Assembly (NCBI RefSeq): GCF_000278275.1
Contig: NZ_JH725147.1
Location: forward strand, 1,433,063-1,497,062
DNA from: Bartonella tamiae Th239
GTDB taxonomy: Bacteria > Pseudomonadota > Alphaproteobacteria > Rhizobiales > Rhizobiaceae
DNA: 64,000 nucleotides
Reading direction: 5' to 3'
Shown here: one piece after another, positions 20,395 to 29,874 of the stretch
Numbering within the stretch: the stretch's first letter is position 1
Layout of the letters: the number at the start of each line of letters is the position of its first letter
Program-made: the position numbers and the translations under genes
The notes under the pieces: model-generated
Told to the model about the DNA's origin: nothing
Seen by the model: the letters and a program-made list of their open reading frames with translations, nothing else
Databases searched by the model: none

Positions 20395-20877
20395 CTATTC
20401 CACGATAACAAGTGGTTCGCCAAATTCAACGGGTTGAGCATCTTCAACCAAGATTGACATTACCGTGCCTGATCGGGGAGCTGTAATCTGATTCATTGTT
20501 TTCATTGCCTCTATAATAAGCAATGTCTGACCTTCAGATACTTTTTGACCAATTTCTACAAAAGGACTAGCACCAGGTGAGGGGGCCAAATAAACAGTAC
20601 CAACCATAGGAGAGTTAACGGCATTTTTTGACTTTTCTTCTTTTGAAGACATTGATGTCACAGAAGTTGGAGTTGGTGCAGTGTTAACAGCAGGAGCTGT
20701 ATAAACTGCTTGTGTTGGTGCAGTGCCCATCAATTGTCGTGAAACACGTATGCGCAAGTCACCTTGTTCCAATTCAATATCAGATAAATTTGTATCATTT
20801 AATATTTCAGCAAGATCGCGGATCAGATCCTTATGTTCTCCTGTGTTTTTGCCTTTAGCTACTGGTTTTGTTACCAT
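20395..20877 (-). CDS. accB: Biotin carboxyl carrier protein of acetyl-CoA carboxylase
   Basis: This carrier subunit has 160 residues. A flexible Ala/Pro/Thr-rich linker joins the N-terminal region to a C-terminal biotinyl domain with the modified lysine in EAMKT (about K126). I chose the ATG at 20877 because GAGGAG (20887-20892) sits about 9 bases upstream and lies inside the longer frame that starts at 20898. It is the first gene of the accB-accC-aat unit. Confidence 0.95.
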   Translation of the reverse strand: MVTKPVAKGKNTGEHKDLIRDLAEILNDTNLSDIELEQGDLRIRVSRQLMGTAPTQAVYTAPAVNTAPTPTSVTSMSSKEEKSKNAVNSPMVGTVYLAPSPGASPFVEIGQKVSEGQTLLIIEAMKTMNQITAPRSGTVMSILVEDAQPVEFGEPLVIVE

Positions 20878-21120
20878 TCTATTGAACTCCTCGATCATAA
20901 AGATCGTTTATTTTAAAATTTAAAAGTTTGTATCAGTTTCAATCGGCCAATTTACAAAAATCTATAGGCACCAAATGATCGTTCTTTTAAAGTGTTATAT
21001 CATATTGCTTATGATGAAGCACATTATGTCAAATCTTATAAGCATGTTAAACAAAAAGCGAAAGAGTTAAATATCTGCGCTTATAAGAGAGTCAACAAGA
21101 GTTTAACATATTATTTGTTT

Positions 21121-21975
21121 TTATTTATGGTCAAGCTCTTTAACTCTACGATCGAGCACATCACCATTTACTGCACCAACAATTACTTGTGAACCTATAA
21201 TATATGATGGTGTCCCATTAATCTTTAAATCATAAGCAATTTCTGCGTTATTCGTAAAAGCTTGTTGTAAAAGAGGATTAGCAATTGCTGCTTTCAGTTT
21301 CGTTTCATCAGCACCAAGGTTTTTGGCAATTTGTAAAGCCTTTGTTTCATTTGCACGGCCATTGCTGGTTAAAAGTGTTTTATGAAATTCTGAATATTTT
21401 TCAGGCATTAAATTTTTAAAAGCTTGAGCAACTATATGCGCTTTCACAGAATCAGGACCAAGTATTGGAAAGTCTTTTATAACGACGCGTAATTCTGGAT
21501 TTTTAGAAATAAGTTTTTCAATGTCAGGGTAAGATTTTTTACAATATCCGCAATTATAATCAAAAAATTCGACTAAAGTTATTTTACCTTCTGGATTGCC
21601 TATTACCGCATCATAGGGTGAATGAAAAATTCGATCTGAAAAACGATCAATTATAGCTGTTTGGCTTTGCGCAAGTTCTTTTTGTTGTTTTTCTTCAAAA
21701 GCATCTTGAACTTCCAACATCACTTCTGGATTACTTATAAGATAGTTTCTTACAATCTGTCTAATATGCTCGTCAGATGTTTCTTTTTGAACTTTTTGGC
21801 TAAGAGAGCTGATAAATTCTGGATCATTAAGAATTTGCTCTTTAATCTTATTTAAATTTGTATCATCCGAAGCATGAACGCTACTCACACATAAAAAAAT
21901 ACCAATAAAGCACCCGCCTATCAAACCAAGGATATAGCGATATGATTTTTTTTGAAAGGACTGTGAATTATACAT
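21121..21975 (-). CDS. Secreted DsbA-family thioredoxin-like protein (Com1/ScsC-like)
   Basis: The 284 residues have an N-terminal membrane/signal segment (about 13-36, ending VHA), a charged helical region (about 40-110) like the oligomerisation stalk of ScsC-type proteins, and a thioredoxin fold with CGYC at 142-145 in VEFFDYNCGYCKKS. The cis-proline segment is KINGTPSYIIG. It probably acts on periplasmic disulfides. It follows the M48 protease gene by 63 bases with an AGGAT SD, suggesting one envelope quality-control operon. Confidence 0.85.
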   Translation of the reverse strand: MYNSQSFQKKSYRYILGLIGGCFIGIFLCVSSVHASDDTNLNKIKEQILNDPEFISSLSQKVQKETSDEHIRQIVRNYLISNPEVMLEVQDAFEEKQQKELAQSQTAIIDRFSDRIFHSPYDAVIGNPEGKITLVEFFDYNCGYCKKSYPDIEKLISKNPELRVVIKDFPILGPDSVKAHIVAQAFKNLMPEKYSEFHKTLLTSNGRANETKALQIAKNLGADETKLKAAIANPLLQQAFTNNAEIAYDLKINGTPSYIIGSQVIVGAVNGDVLDRRVKELDHK

Positions 21976-22038
21976 TGAAGTTGATCCTTAAGTTTTTTTA
22001 CAATAGATGGTAAGAGTGATATTCGTATATTTTTTTGA

Positions 22039-23460
22039 TCAGCGTTTATTTGATTGAGTAGTATTGATAATATCTTGTGCCCGCAACCAGTCGGATGATC
22101 CATACTTTAATTTTTGTTGTGCACGTGTTGCAAATATACGGGCTTGCATGCGATTTCCATTATAATAATGCATATCTGCTGTCGCAAGATCTGCAAGACC
22201 TATTTTCCCTTCACGTCCATAAGCCATCGCTAAATAGCGATAAGCTGCTGAAAATTCTGGTTCTTTCGATAGACCATTTTTTATTTCTTTTATGGCTAGA
22301 GAAAGGTTTTGAGCATTATTTGTTAATAATAATGCTCGTCCATAACTTACGCGCAATAAGCTTGAAGCTTGTGGATCAAGCTCTGCGGCGCGTTTATAAG
22401 CATTCGCAGCAGCTACAGGATCATTTGCCTTGATGAAAACATCACCAAGGAGTTCGTGAAAAAAAGGATTGTTGGGCTGTTCTTTTACTAAAGCATCTAC
22501 TTTTAAACGTGCAGCTTTGGGCGCACTGTTGCCAACTGCCAAAATAGCTTCACCATATCGTGCAGCTAATCCACGTGGATTTTTAGAAAACATACGTCGT
22601 AATTCAACAAAATTTCCTGTGTTTGCTGCAATTTTTGCGCGTGCCATATCGTGGCGCAATTGCAATTCTGGAGGATCTTTTTTATCAAAATAAGGACTTT
22701 TTTTCGCGAGTGTCTCAAGTGCGGCAATTCTTTCTCGGGGAAGCGGATGGCTTATTCTATAAGGATCAACCCGAGAGCCAGATAATGCAAGTGCATTTGA
22801 AAAGCGCTCAAATGTCGTCAGCATCCCTTTAGTGGATTGTCCGCTTTTATTAAGATAATTGACAGCTGCTCTATCAGCGGCGGATTCTTCACTGCGTTGA
22901 TAATTTAATAAAGTACGCATGGCAATTTCACTGCTGCCTGAAGCAATACCACCTGCGGCTCCAGCCGCTGCTGAATTACCTGTAGATGCACCAGCTACAC
23001 CCGCACCAACACCAAGCAGCAATCCAATAACAGCCATTGTTTGCGCTCTTTTTAGTTGTTCACGTAAACGATGTTGATGCCCATTGGCAAGATGGCCTGT
23101 TTCATGTGCAATCACACCAATAATTTCATTCGGTGTTTCAGATTGCATAATTGCACCAATATTGACAAAAATTCTTTGGCCATCAACAAAGGCATTGAAA
23201 CTTTTATCATTAACAATAATAATTTGAATATTATTTGCATTGACACCTGCTGCTTTAAAAATTGGAGCAGTGTAGTCGGCCAAAAGTTGTTCAATTTCCG
23301 CATCTCTCACAATAGGTACGGAACGCGATTGAGCAATAGCACTTTGATAGGATGAAACGATTATAAGAATAAAAGATAAAAAAAGATTGAAAACAACAGT
23401 CAATCTCCGTTTGTAAGCTTGACTAAGAAGTGATTTACCATCACGTAAAAAAAACGACAT
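22039..23460 (-). CDS. M48-family metalloprotease with TPR repeats (BepA-like)
   Basis: A secreted zinc protease with a C-terminal tetratricopeptide region, like BepA/YfgC, which degrades misassembled outer-membrane proteins. The zinc motif HETGH is at 119-123 with the third ligand in the SEESAADRAAVNYL helix further on. The TPR part has LLGDVFIKANDPVAAANAYKRA-type repeats. I chose the ATG at 23460 because GAAAGG lies 6 bases upstream. The frame opens 14 codons earlier. The protein has 473 residues with a hydrophobic signal at about 20-44. It is paired with a DsbA-like gene downstream. Confidence 0.88.
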   Translation of the reverse strand: MSFFLRDGKSLLSQAYKRRLTVVFNLFLSFILIIVSSYQSAIAQSRSVPIVRDAEIEQLLADYTAPIFKAAGVNANNIQIIIVNDKSFNAFVDGQRIFVNIGAIMQSETPNEIIGVIAHETGHLANGHQHRLREQLKRAQTMAVIGLLLGVGAGVAGASTGNSAAAGAAGGIASGSSEIAMRTLLNYQRSEESAADRAAVNYLNKSGQSTKGMLTTFERFSNALALSGSRVDPYRISHPLPRERIAALETLAKKSPYFDKKDPPELQLRHDMARAKIAANTGNFVELRRMFSKNPRGLAARYGEAILAVGNSAPKAARLKVDALVKEQPNNPFFHELLGDVFIKANDPVAAANAYKRAAELDPQASSLLRVSYGRALLLTNNAQNLSLAIKEIKNGLSKEPEFSAAYRYLAMAYGREGKIGLADLATADMHYYNGNRMQARIFATRAQQKLKYGSSDWLRAQDIINTTQSNKR

Positions 23461-23579
23461 AGACGACCTTTCAAACGGACTTACATAGGTTTGACTGTCC
23501 ATTGCACACCATAATATTCTGTCTATTATAAGACAAACTCAATCATGATCAAAGCATTTCTCTATGGGAAATAAAATAT

Positions 23580-24476
23580 ATGAGTGTGTCAATCAGAAGC
23601 AGTATTGGTCCTTTCTTGGAGATGCATGTGCTTTCAAAAGTTTAGGAGCGTCGACAAGAAGACCATTCGGCTATATCAATGGCAGTTGGGCAACCAGATG
23701 CGCAATGCCCTCAAACTGTGTTAAATGCGGCACATGAAGCGCTTAAAAATGGACATATTGGTTATACAAGTGTATTGAGTATACACTCTTTAAGATATAA
23801 ATTTCTGAGCATTATGATACGCATCTTAACATTCGTATATCGCCTGAGTGTATTGCTATCATAACAGGGTCTTCTGCTGGCTTTAATCTTTTTTTTGATG
23901 TGTATCAATGTAGATGATTATGTAGCAATTACACGTCTAAGCAAACCAGCTTATCGAAATATTATGAAGTTACTTGTTATAAATATTATTAAAATTGACA
24001 TTTTGGTAGCGCTATACTCACAGCACCAAGCTTATCATAACTGCATGCAAAAACACGTTTGAAAGGAGTTTTGTTCGCTTCTCCAAATAAACCGAAAGGT
24101 GCGATTATACCAAAAGAAGAAATGGTGGCGACTTTGGATTTTTGTTGCCTTGTACATATGCAAGTTACTTCAGATGAAATTTATCATAGATTAAATATTT
24201 TTACTCCTGATGTAACAGCTTTATCGTTGGATAACACTGTTATTTTTGCCAATTCATTCTCAAAATATTATTGTATGACAGGGGGGCGAATGAATTGAAT
24301 GGTTTTACCTGAACCTTTCATAAGACCATGTGAACGCGTCATTCAAAATTTCTATATTTCCGCGCCTGAGCTTTCACAATATGCATCATTTACAGCAAAA
24401 GACGATAAGATTATCCTATGCAGGGTCAAATAAGAATATGCAATATGATATGGAAGGTTTAAAAAATGGCTTTTAA
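23580..24476 (+). pseudogene. Decayed class I/II PLP-dependent aminotransferase
   Basis: The relic can be read from start to stop across frames: MSVSIRSSIGPFLEMHVL, MAVGQPDAQCPQTVLNAAHEALKNG at 23678, TGSSAGFNLFF near 23870, FASPNKPKGAIIPKEEMVATLDF near 24064, SDEIYHRLNI near 24173, the lysine-site region FANSFSKYYCMTGGRMN (24245-24295), QNFYISAPELSQ (about 24340), then abruptly the C-terminal LSYAGSNKNMQYDMEGLK. Multiple frameshifts, internal stops and a deletion of roughly 100 codons before the C-terminus make it inactive. The PLP-lysine context is still legible. It is divergent from the M48 protease gene. Confidence 0.85.
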
Positions 24477-24594
24477 AGTAGTGTACAGACTTCACTTTCT
24501 TGCAAAATCACCATAATCTTATTTAAATTTTCTTTGGTTGAAATTTTTTGTCTTAAGATGAAATAGTTTAAATTGTTAAATTTTGTGGATCTTT

Positions 24595-25584
24595 ATGAAT
24601 ACGATAAGCGGTTTATATAATCAAAAACCAAAATTTGCTGTCGCGCCGATGCTGGACTGGACGGATCGGCATTGTCGATATTTCCATCGTCTTTTAACAA
24701 AACATGCGCTTTTATATACTGAAATGGTCGTTGCCGATGCTATTATACATGGCGATCGAGAGCGTCTTCTTGGTTTTAATAATGAAGAACATCCTATTGC
24801 ACTTCAGTTAGGCGGTTCAAGCCCGCATAAACTTGCCGAAGCGGCTGCAATCGGCGCCGATTTTGGCTATAATGAAATTAATATTAATGTCGGTTGTCCA
24901 TCTGATAGAGTTCAATCAGGAACATTTGGTGCCTGTCTCATGTTAGAGCCTGAAAAGGTTGCTCAAGCTATTGAGGTAGTTAAAAATACCGTTCAAATAC
25001 CAGTAACTGTCAAATGTCGTATTGGAGTGGATGAGCAAGATATTCAAAAAGATCTTGATCGTTTTACAAAATTAATCTGTGATGCAGGCTGTGATGCAAT
25101 TTGGGTACATGCACGTAAAGCTTGGCTGAAAGGATTAAGTCCGAAAGAAAACAGAGATATTCCCACTTTAGACTATGAAAGAGTTTATCAATTAAAAGAT
25201 GATTTTTTCTTTAAATTCATAGGTTTAAATGGTGGAGTTCAATCAATTAATGATGTTATGCATCATTTAAAAATAATGGATGGAGTCATGATGGGGCGAA
25301 CTGCCTATCATAATCCTGATATTCTTAAGGTTATTGATAATGTTGTTTTTGATGATGACAATAAGCCTATTATTGATGCAGATCTTATTGATTTAATGAC
25401 CGAATATGCACACCTTCATATAGAAAGAGGGGGACGTCTTTCTCATGTGACACGACATATGGTAGGTATGTTTCACGGGAGAAAGGGTGCTCGAAAATGG
25501 CGGCAGATCTTATCAAGTGAGGCAACGTTTAAAGATGCAGATCCTCGCATTTTAAAAAAGGCATTTTTAGAAATTGATAAATAA
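24595..25584 (+). CDS. dusA: tRNA-dihydrouridine synthase A
   Basis: A flavin enzyme that reduces uridine in the D loop (positions 20/20a) of tRNA. It has 329 residues from the ATG at 24595. A TTG four codons upstream extends the frame but is less likely. Seen: VAPMLDWTDRHCR near 16-28, YTEMV near 41-45, QLGGSSP near 71-77, INVGCPSDRVQSGTFGACLM near 97-116 with the catalytic cysteine at 114, then HARKAWL and the FMN phosphate-binding MGRTAYHNP. DusA-type spacing is clear. Confidence 0.95.
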   Translation: MNTISGLYNQKPKFAVAPMLDWTDRHCRYFHRLLTKHALLYTEMVVADAIIHGDRERLLGFNNEEHPIALQLGGSSPHKLAEAAAIGADFGYNEININVGCPSDRVQSGTFGACLMLEPEKVAQAIEVVKNTVQIPVTVKCRIGVDEQDIQKDLDRFTKLICDAGCDAIWVHARKAWLKGLSPKENRDIPTLDYERVYQLKDDFFFKFIGLNGGVQSINDVMHHLKIMDGVMMGRTAYHNPDILKVIDNVVFDDDNKPIIDADLIDLMTEYAHLHIERGGRLSHVTRHMVGMFHGRKGARKWRQILSSEATFKDADPRILKKAFLEIDK

Positions 25585-25591
25585 AATCGAC

Positions 25592-26287
25592 TTAATCGAC
25601 CATAATAAGTCGATCGCCACGCACAGAATATCCTGAAAGACTATTCAAAAAGCTCATTCCGAGTAAATTTGTTGAAAGTCTTCCTTTTTGGGAGATAAGA
25701 GCAGATACATTCGTTCTTTTTATTCCTCCAATATTTAAACTATCAATTATTGTTAAAGCTGCATAAGTGTTTCCATTTGCGGTTTTGATGGGAACAGAAA
25801 AATGTAAGTTTTTCACATTGATACCTGCTGTTATAGCATCCTCAAACCTTAAAACGATGGTTGAAGCTCCCGTATCCACCGTAAAACGTATATTTTTTCC
25901 ATTTAAAATGGCCTGTGTTGCAAAATGTCCATTGAGAGAGCGTTGAAGACTAACACGGATTCCACTTTCATTATATTGTGTTAATGGGCTTCCAGGAATT
26001 ATTCCAACTGTTAGTTGGTTTGCAATGTCTTGTATTTCATATCGGGAATTATAAAAAAACATCAGAGCAAAAATAATAGAACACCAAATTATAAGATTGC
26101 GTATCATATGAGAGAGTTTTATTCCTGATCCTAATAAACCTGAAGCAACAATTAAGCCCACAATTCCATAATAACTAAGTGAAGTGATTTGATCTGAATT
26201 AATGTTGCTATCACTAAAATGTTTTAATCCCATACTGATAAGTGTAAGAACACCAACACATGCGAGTAATATCCAAAATAATCTCAT
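25592..26287 (-). CDS. Membrane-anchored retropepsin-like aspartic protease
   Basis: The 231 residues have two or three N-terminal membrane segments (about 3-20, 38-58 and 62-80) followed by a single retropepsin-like domain, with the catalytic VDTGAST at 137-143. The conserved NLLGMSFLNSL near the C-terminus completes the fold. One DTG per chain implies a homodimer, as in clan AA proteases of Rhizobiales. The longer frame runs into cobS. The ATG at 26287 with GGAAGG just upstream gives a clean start 29 bases after cobS. Substrate unknown. Confidence 0.8.
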   Translation of the reverse strand: MRLFWILLACVGVLTLISMGLKHFSDSNINSDQITSLSYYGIVGLIVASGLLGSGIKLSHMIRNLIIWCSIIFALMFFYNSRYEIQDIANQLTVGIIPGSPLTQYNESGIRVSLQRSLNGHFATQAILNGKNIRFTVDTGASTIVLRFEDAITAGINVKNLHFSVPIKTANGNTYAALTIIDSLNIGGIKRTNVSALISQKGRLSTNLLGMSFLNSLSGYSVRGDRLIMVD

Positions 26288-26316
26288 CATACCTTCCAAT
26301 AGGAATAGAACTTTCT

Positions 26317-27096
26317 TTATAAAGCTAAATAAAGACCGCATAAAATGAACAGTGCTGAACACTGTTGAAATGCACCCAAAGTATCTCCAGTATAACCACC
26401 AATGCGTTTTAAACATAACAAAGAAAATAATGATATGAATAAGAAACATAAAATGGCTAAAAGAAAAAGCCATAATAGATGAAAACCACACGCACCAAGC
26501 AAAAGAAAGATACCTAAAGAAATTGTAACACTATTAAAGCTATTTTTTTTGCTTGGGCAGCCTGCTTTTGATGCCGTCCCATTAATACGAGCAAGCGGTA
26601 ATTTGATCCAAAACCAAACCATCAGGCCTCGGCTGAAAGTTTCTGTCATGATAATGGCGATGCACACCCTTTTGTAATCGGCACTTTCAAAAATTGCAGC
26701 AATGCTAAAAAAGCGAATTGCAACGCCAAATATTAACGCTATCGTGCCATAGGTTCCGATATGAGAATCTTTCATAATCGCTAAACGATCATTTTTAGTT
26801 TTTGCTACAAATAAAGCGTCTGCCAGATCCGCTAATCCATCTTCATGTAATGCACCTGTCGTAAATATTATCGCTAAAACAGAAAATAAAGCACTCATCA
26901 AAGGAGGAAATCCTAGAAAAGAAGCTATTACAAAAATAACAGCACTCAATAATCCAATAAAAAAACCGACAAGGGGAAAAAACACAACGTCATCAGCAAT
27001 GTTATTCTTATCTTCAAACCAATTGTTTGAGACAGGAATACGCGTCAAAAATCCTATTGAACGCATAAATTTTCTAAAAAAAACATTCAAAGACAT
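26317..27096 (-). CDS. cobS: Adenosylcobinamide-GDP ribazoletransferase (cobalamin synthase)
   Basis: CobS joins adenosylcobinamide-GDP to alpha-ribazole to make adenosylcobalamin, at the inner membrane. The protein has 259 residues, with the N-terminal FLTRIPV, the acidic motif TTGALHEDGLADLADAL near 79-95, MKDSHIGTYG near 106-115 and several membrane helices. It is divergent from cobT across 91 bases. The downstream aspartic protease gene may be co-transcribed. No cobalamin riboswitch is seen in the short spacer. Confidence 0.93.
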   Translation of the reverse strand: MSLNVFFRKFMRSIGFLTRIPVSNNWFEDKNNIADDVVFFPLVGFFIGLLSAVIFVIASFLGFPPLMSALFSVLAIIFTTGALHEDGLADLADALFVAKTKNDRLAIMKDSHIGTYGTIALIFGVAIRFFSIAAIFESADYKRVCIAIIMTETFSRGLMVWFWIKLPLARINGTASKAGCPSKKNSFNSVTISLGIFLLLGACGFHLLWLFLLAILCFLFISLFSLLCLKRIGGYTGDTLGAFQQCSALFILCGLYLAL

Positions 27097-27187
27097 CTTG
27101 CTCCATTAAAACGAAAGTGACATTGCTTATAATTCGTTCTTATATAAGATTCTATTCATACAATCCTAAATTGACAGGATATTTCCT

Positions 27188-28201
27188 TTGACAGCTCAAC
27201 CTTTTGATGACTTTCGCGCCCTTTTAACCAATTTACCCGAACCAGATGCGTTTGCAATGACACTTGCCCGAAAGCGTCAAGTGGAATTAACAAAACCAAA
27301 AGGATCACTCGGTAAATTGGAAGAGATTGCTGTTTGGTATGCTGGATGGAAAGGGGGCGAGAAACCTATTGTTACACGTCCTCTTGTTGCTGTTTTTGCC
27401 GGTAATCATGGTGTGACGGATGAAAATGTTTCACCGTTTCCAAGAGCAGTCACTCAAAAAATGGTTGAAAACTTTGCAGCTGGTGGTGCAGCAATTAATC
27501 AAATATGCGTGGCTTATGATCTTGGTTTAAAAATTTTTGATCTGGCTTTAGATTATCCAACTATGGATATCACAAAAGATGCTGCTATGGATGAACGAGG
27601 TGCGGCGGCAACTATGGCATTCGGTATGGAATCAATTGCAGGCGGCACAGATCTTCTGTGTCTTGGTGAAATGGGAATTGGTAATACAACAATTGCTGCT
27701 GCACTTTCTCTTGCATTATTTGGTGGTGAAGCAGAAGATTGGGTGGGCCCTGGTACGGGGGCAACGGGAGAGATTTACAAAAGAAAAGTTGACGCTGTTA
27801 AAAAAGCATGCGATTTGCACAACGATCATCTTGATGATCCTTTTGAAATTATGCGTCGTTTAGGAGGACGAGAAATTGCAGCTATTGTTGGTGCTATTTT
27901 GGCTGCAAGAATGGAAAAAATTCCAGTAATCTTAGATGGTTTTGTTGTGACAGCTGCCGCTGCCATTTTACATAAAGCCCATCCACAAGCACTTGATCAT
28001 TGTCTGATTGGACACGTATCTGCGGAACCGGGGCATAAAAAAATATTGGAAATTATAAAAAAGAAACCTTTATTAGATCTCAATATGCGGTTAGGAGAGG
28101 CGACAGGTGCTGCTTTGGCTGCTGGTATTGTAAAGGCTGCTGTTTTAACCCATGCCCAAATGGCAACGTTTTCTGAAGCTGATATGAGCGATATTCAATA
28201 A
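27188..28201 (+). CDS. cobT: Nicotinate-nucleotide-dimethylbenzimidazole phosphoribosyltransferase
   Basis: CobT activates the lower ligand of vitamin B12 by making alpha-ribazole phosphate, the precursor used by CobS. The 337 residues include KPKGSLGKLEEIA near 37-49, FAGNHGVTDENVSPFP near 74-89, LGEMGIGNTTIAAAL near 160-174 and the C-terminal GEATGAALAAGIVKAA. The start is TTG, supported by AGGA 8 bases upstream. With cobS it covers lower-ligand assembly. No other corrin genes are seen in the window, which fits cobinamide salvage or a pathway encoded elsewhere. Confidence 0.93.
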   Translation: MTAQPFDDFRALLTNLPEPDAFAMTLARKRQVELTKPKGSLGKLEEIAVWYAGWKGGEKPIVTRPLVAVFAGNHGVTDENVSPFPRAVTQKMVENFAAGGAAINQICVAYDLGLKIFDLALDYPTMDITKDAAMDERGAAATMAFGMESIAGGTDLLCLGEMGIGNTTIAAALSLALFGGEAEDWVGPGTGATGEIYKRKVDAVKKACDLHNDHLDDPFEIMRRLGGREIAAIVGAILAARMEKIPVILDGFVVTAAAAILHKAHPQALDHCLIGHVSAEPGHKKILEIIKKKPLLDLNMRLGEATGAALAAGIVKAAVLTHAQMATFSEADMSDIQ

Positions 28202-28415
28202 AAAATTATATATATAGGGAATGTAATAATATCAATATAATATCAAATGCTTTTATTATTGAATATTAATATCATCTGATGGATATAGAAATAAAGTAAA
28301 TAATTATAAAAAGTAATTTTATAATAAATTATGTAAATTTGGTTTGTATTTTTATTTTAAAGTCTTACTTATTATTTATGCTATTTAAATACTGCATATA
28401 TGAAGGAGACATGTT

Positions 28416-28559
28416 ATGCCATTAAAATCAGGTCCTAAAAGAATTGCAAAATCAACTGGCAAACTGGATCAACGCCAACGAGATAATAAAAATACTCTCG
28501 GTAATACTTCATGCTTAAAAGCAAGTAAGTCTACAAAGACTACAAAAAAATTGAAGTAA
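28416..28559 (+). CDS. Small basic protein of unknown function (47 residues)
   Basis: A 47-codon frame begins MPLKSGPKRIAK and ends TTKKLK. About a third of its residues are Lys or Arg, with many Ser/Thr and one Cys, and no hydrophobic segment. A textbook SD (AAGGAGA, 28403-28409) lies 6 bases before the ATG, much better than most starts here. Low complexity and charge suggest nucleic-acid binding, but that is a guess. It sits alone between cobT and the convergent Lrp gene after a roughly 210-base AT-rich leader. Confidence 0.6.
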   Translation: MPLKSGPKRIAKSTGKLDQRQRDNKNTLGNTSCLKASKSTKTTKKLK

Positions 28560-28601
28560 ATAAGATTAAAATTATTTGAATATTTTCAACACTAAAAATG
28601 C

Positions 28602-29087
28602 TTACAAGCGATTATTTTCTTTTTCAATTATAATATAATCAAGAGGTAATTCCGTTGTATATTTGATTTGTTCCATCGCAAAAGCTGATGAAACATCTCT
28701 AATATCAATTTTAGCAATCAATTTTTTATAAAAGACGTCATAAGCTGCAATATCTGGCACGACGACCCGTAATAAATAATCAACATCTCCACTCATACGA
28801 TAAAATTCAACGACTTCTTGAAATTCTTGTACAATTTCAGAAAATCGTTTGAGCCATTCATGATTATGTGAACCTGTACGTATTGAGACAAAGACTGTTA
28901 CACGTGTATTTACTTTTTCAGGGGATAATACAACCACCCGTCTTTGAATAACACCATCTTCCTCAAGTTTTTGAATACGCCTCCAGCATGGTGTTGTTGA
29001 TAATCCAACTTTTTTTGCAACATCAGCAACGGCTAAAGTTGCATCTTCCTGTAAAAGTCGTAAAATTTTTCTATCAAGACGATCCAT
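28602..29087 (-). CDS. Lrp/AsnC-family transcriptional regulator
   Basis: The 161-residue regulator has an N-terminal winged HTH (MDRLDRKILRLLQEDATL, then VGLSTTPCWRRIQKLEEDGVI near 27-47) and a C-terminal RAM domain for amino-acid binding and oligomerisation (MSGDVDYLLRVVVPDIAAYD near 97-116). GGAAG lies 6 bases before the ATG at 29087. The frame opens 12 codons earlier without support. Effector and targets are unknown, and the neighbours do not reveal them. Confidence 0.92.
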   Translation of the reverse strand: MDRLDRKILRLLQEDATLAVADVAKKVGLSTTPCWRRIQKLEEDGVIQRRVVVLSPEKVNTRVTVFVSIRTGSHNHEWLKRFSEIVQEFQEVVEFYRMSGDVDYLLRVVVPDIAAYDVFYKKLIAKIDIRDVSSAFAMEQIKYTTELPLDYIIIEKENNRL

Positions 29088-29155
29088 CACTGCTTCCAAT
29101 ATTCTATTGATTAAATGAGTCAACTATCTATTTATAGCATAAATAGAAAAAAATT

Positions 29156-29755
29156 CTAACTTTTCAAATATGTTTCAATAAGTTGTTTTATGTTCGGTAG
29201 TAACTCATCTTCAAACTAAGGGTTTTCCATAATCTAAGCTGTATTACGCCATGATGGATGAGGTAATGGAAGCATACTATATCCACGGGATTTTTTTTTA
29301 ATAAAATTTTTTTCTAATTTTTAAAAGTTTATGTCATATTTTTTCAATGAGATCTTCAATATGATATTTCCAAGCATATATTCCTATTGCAATAATCAAT
29401 TACATCTTTTGCATTGATTCAAAAATTTTATCATTCCATGTCATTTTACATTCTTTTCTAGGAGGAAGGTCACCTTTTGTTTTATCATAACCAGGAAAAT
29501 AAAAACCCATAGGCACGATTGAAAAAAAATATTTATTGTAAAAAACTTCACGACTAAAACCAAGCCAATGACGAAGACGATCTCCTGAACGATTGTTAAA
29601 CGCTATATCCGTTTCATAAAGACGCAATCCCAGAGCTTGGCCAGCTATGACAATCTTAGTAGTGTTTGAAACTGTCAATACTGGTCTTGGTGGTAAACTC
29701 ATACGAAACAAATATTTTGAATTGTCAAAACACTGTCGTCAACGTTTTATTTTTT
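29156..29755 (-). pseudogene. Decayed uracil-DNA glycosylase family gene
   Basis: The central part is an intact frame (29711-29400) with the family's SLPPRPVL, IVIAGQALGLRLYETDIAFNN, SGDRLRHWLG, VPMGFYFPG and GDLPPRKEC. Downstream, after an in-frame stop at 29400, the C-terminal motif PLPHPSWRNT is still readable near 29245 followed by a stop, ENP, and FEDELLPNIKQLIETYLKS to 29156. Upstream, RQCFDNSKYLF is preceded by a TGA. At least three stops or shifts separate the parts, so the full-length enzyme is not made. Confidence 0.75.
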
Positions 29756-29874
29756 TGTCAAACATTCAAGATTTATCATTACACTATTTTCATTTTATTT
29801 CATATATTTAAAAAGTTTTCTTTATATATTATAACAAGAAATAAATAAAAAATCTTATGTTTCGTAGATAAGTT

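Noticed and set aside
22077..22433. 118-codon antisense ORF
   Set aside because: It lies opposite the M48 protease TPR region, where the sense frame has clear family motifs. It is a shadow frame.
26288..26491. N-terminal extension of the aspartic protease overlapping cobS
   Set aside because: The extension is antiparallel in character to real coding use and lies in the cobS 3' end. An SD precedes the internal ATG.
27097..27187. Cobalamin riboswitch between cobS and cobT
   Set aside because: The spacer is only 91 bases and I see no B12-box-like sequence. It is too short for the full element.
29400..29711. Intact short uracil-DNA glycosylase
   Set aside because: The catalytic C-terminal motif lies beyond a stop and the N-terminus is also cut off. 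It is part of a pseudogene.
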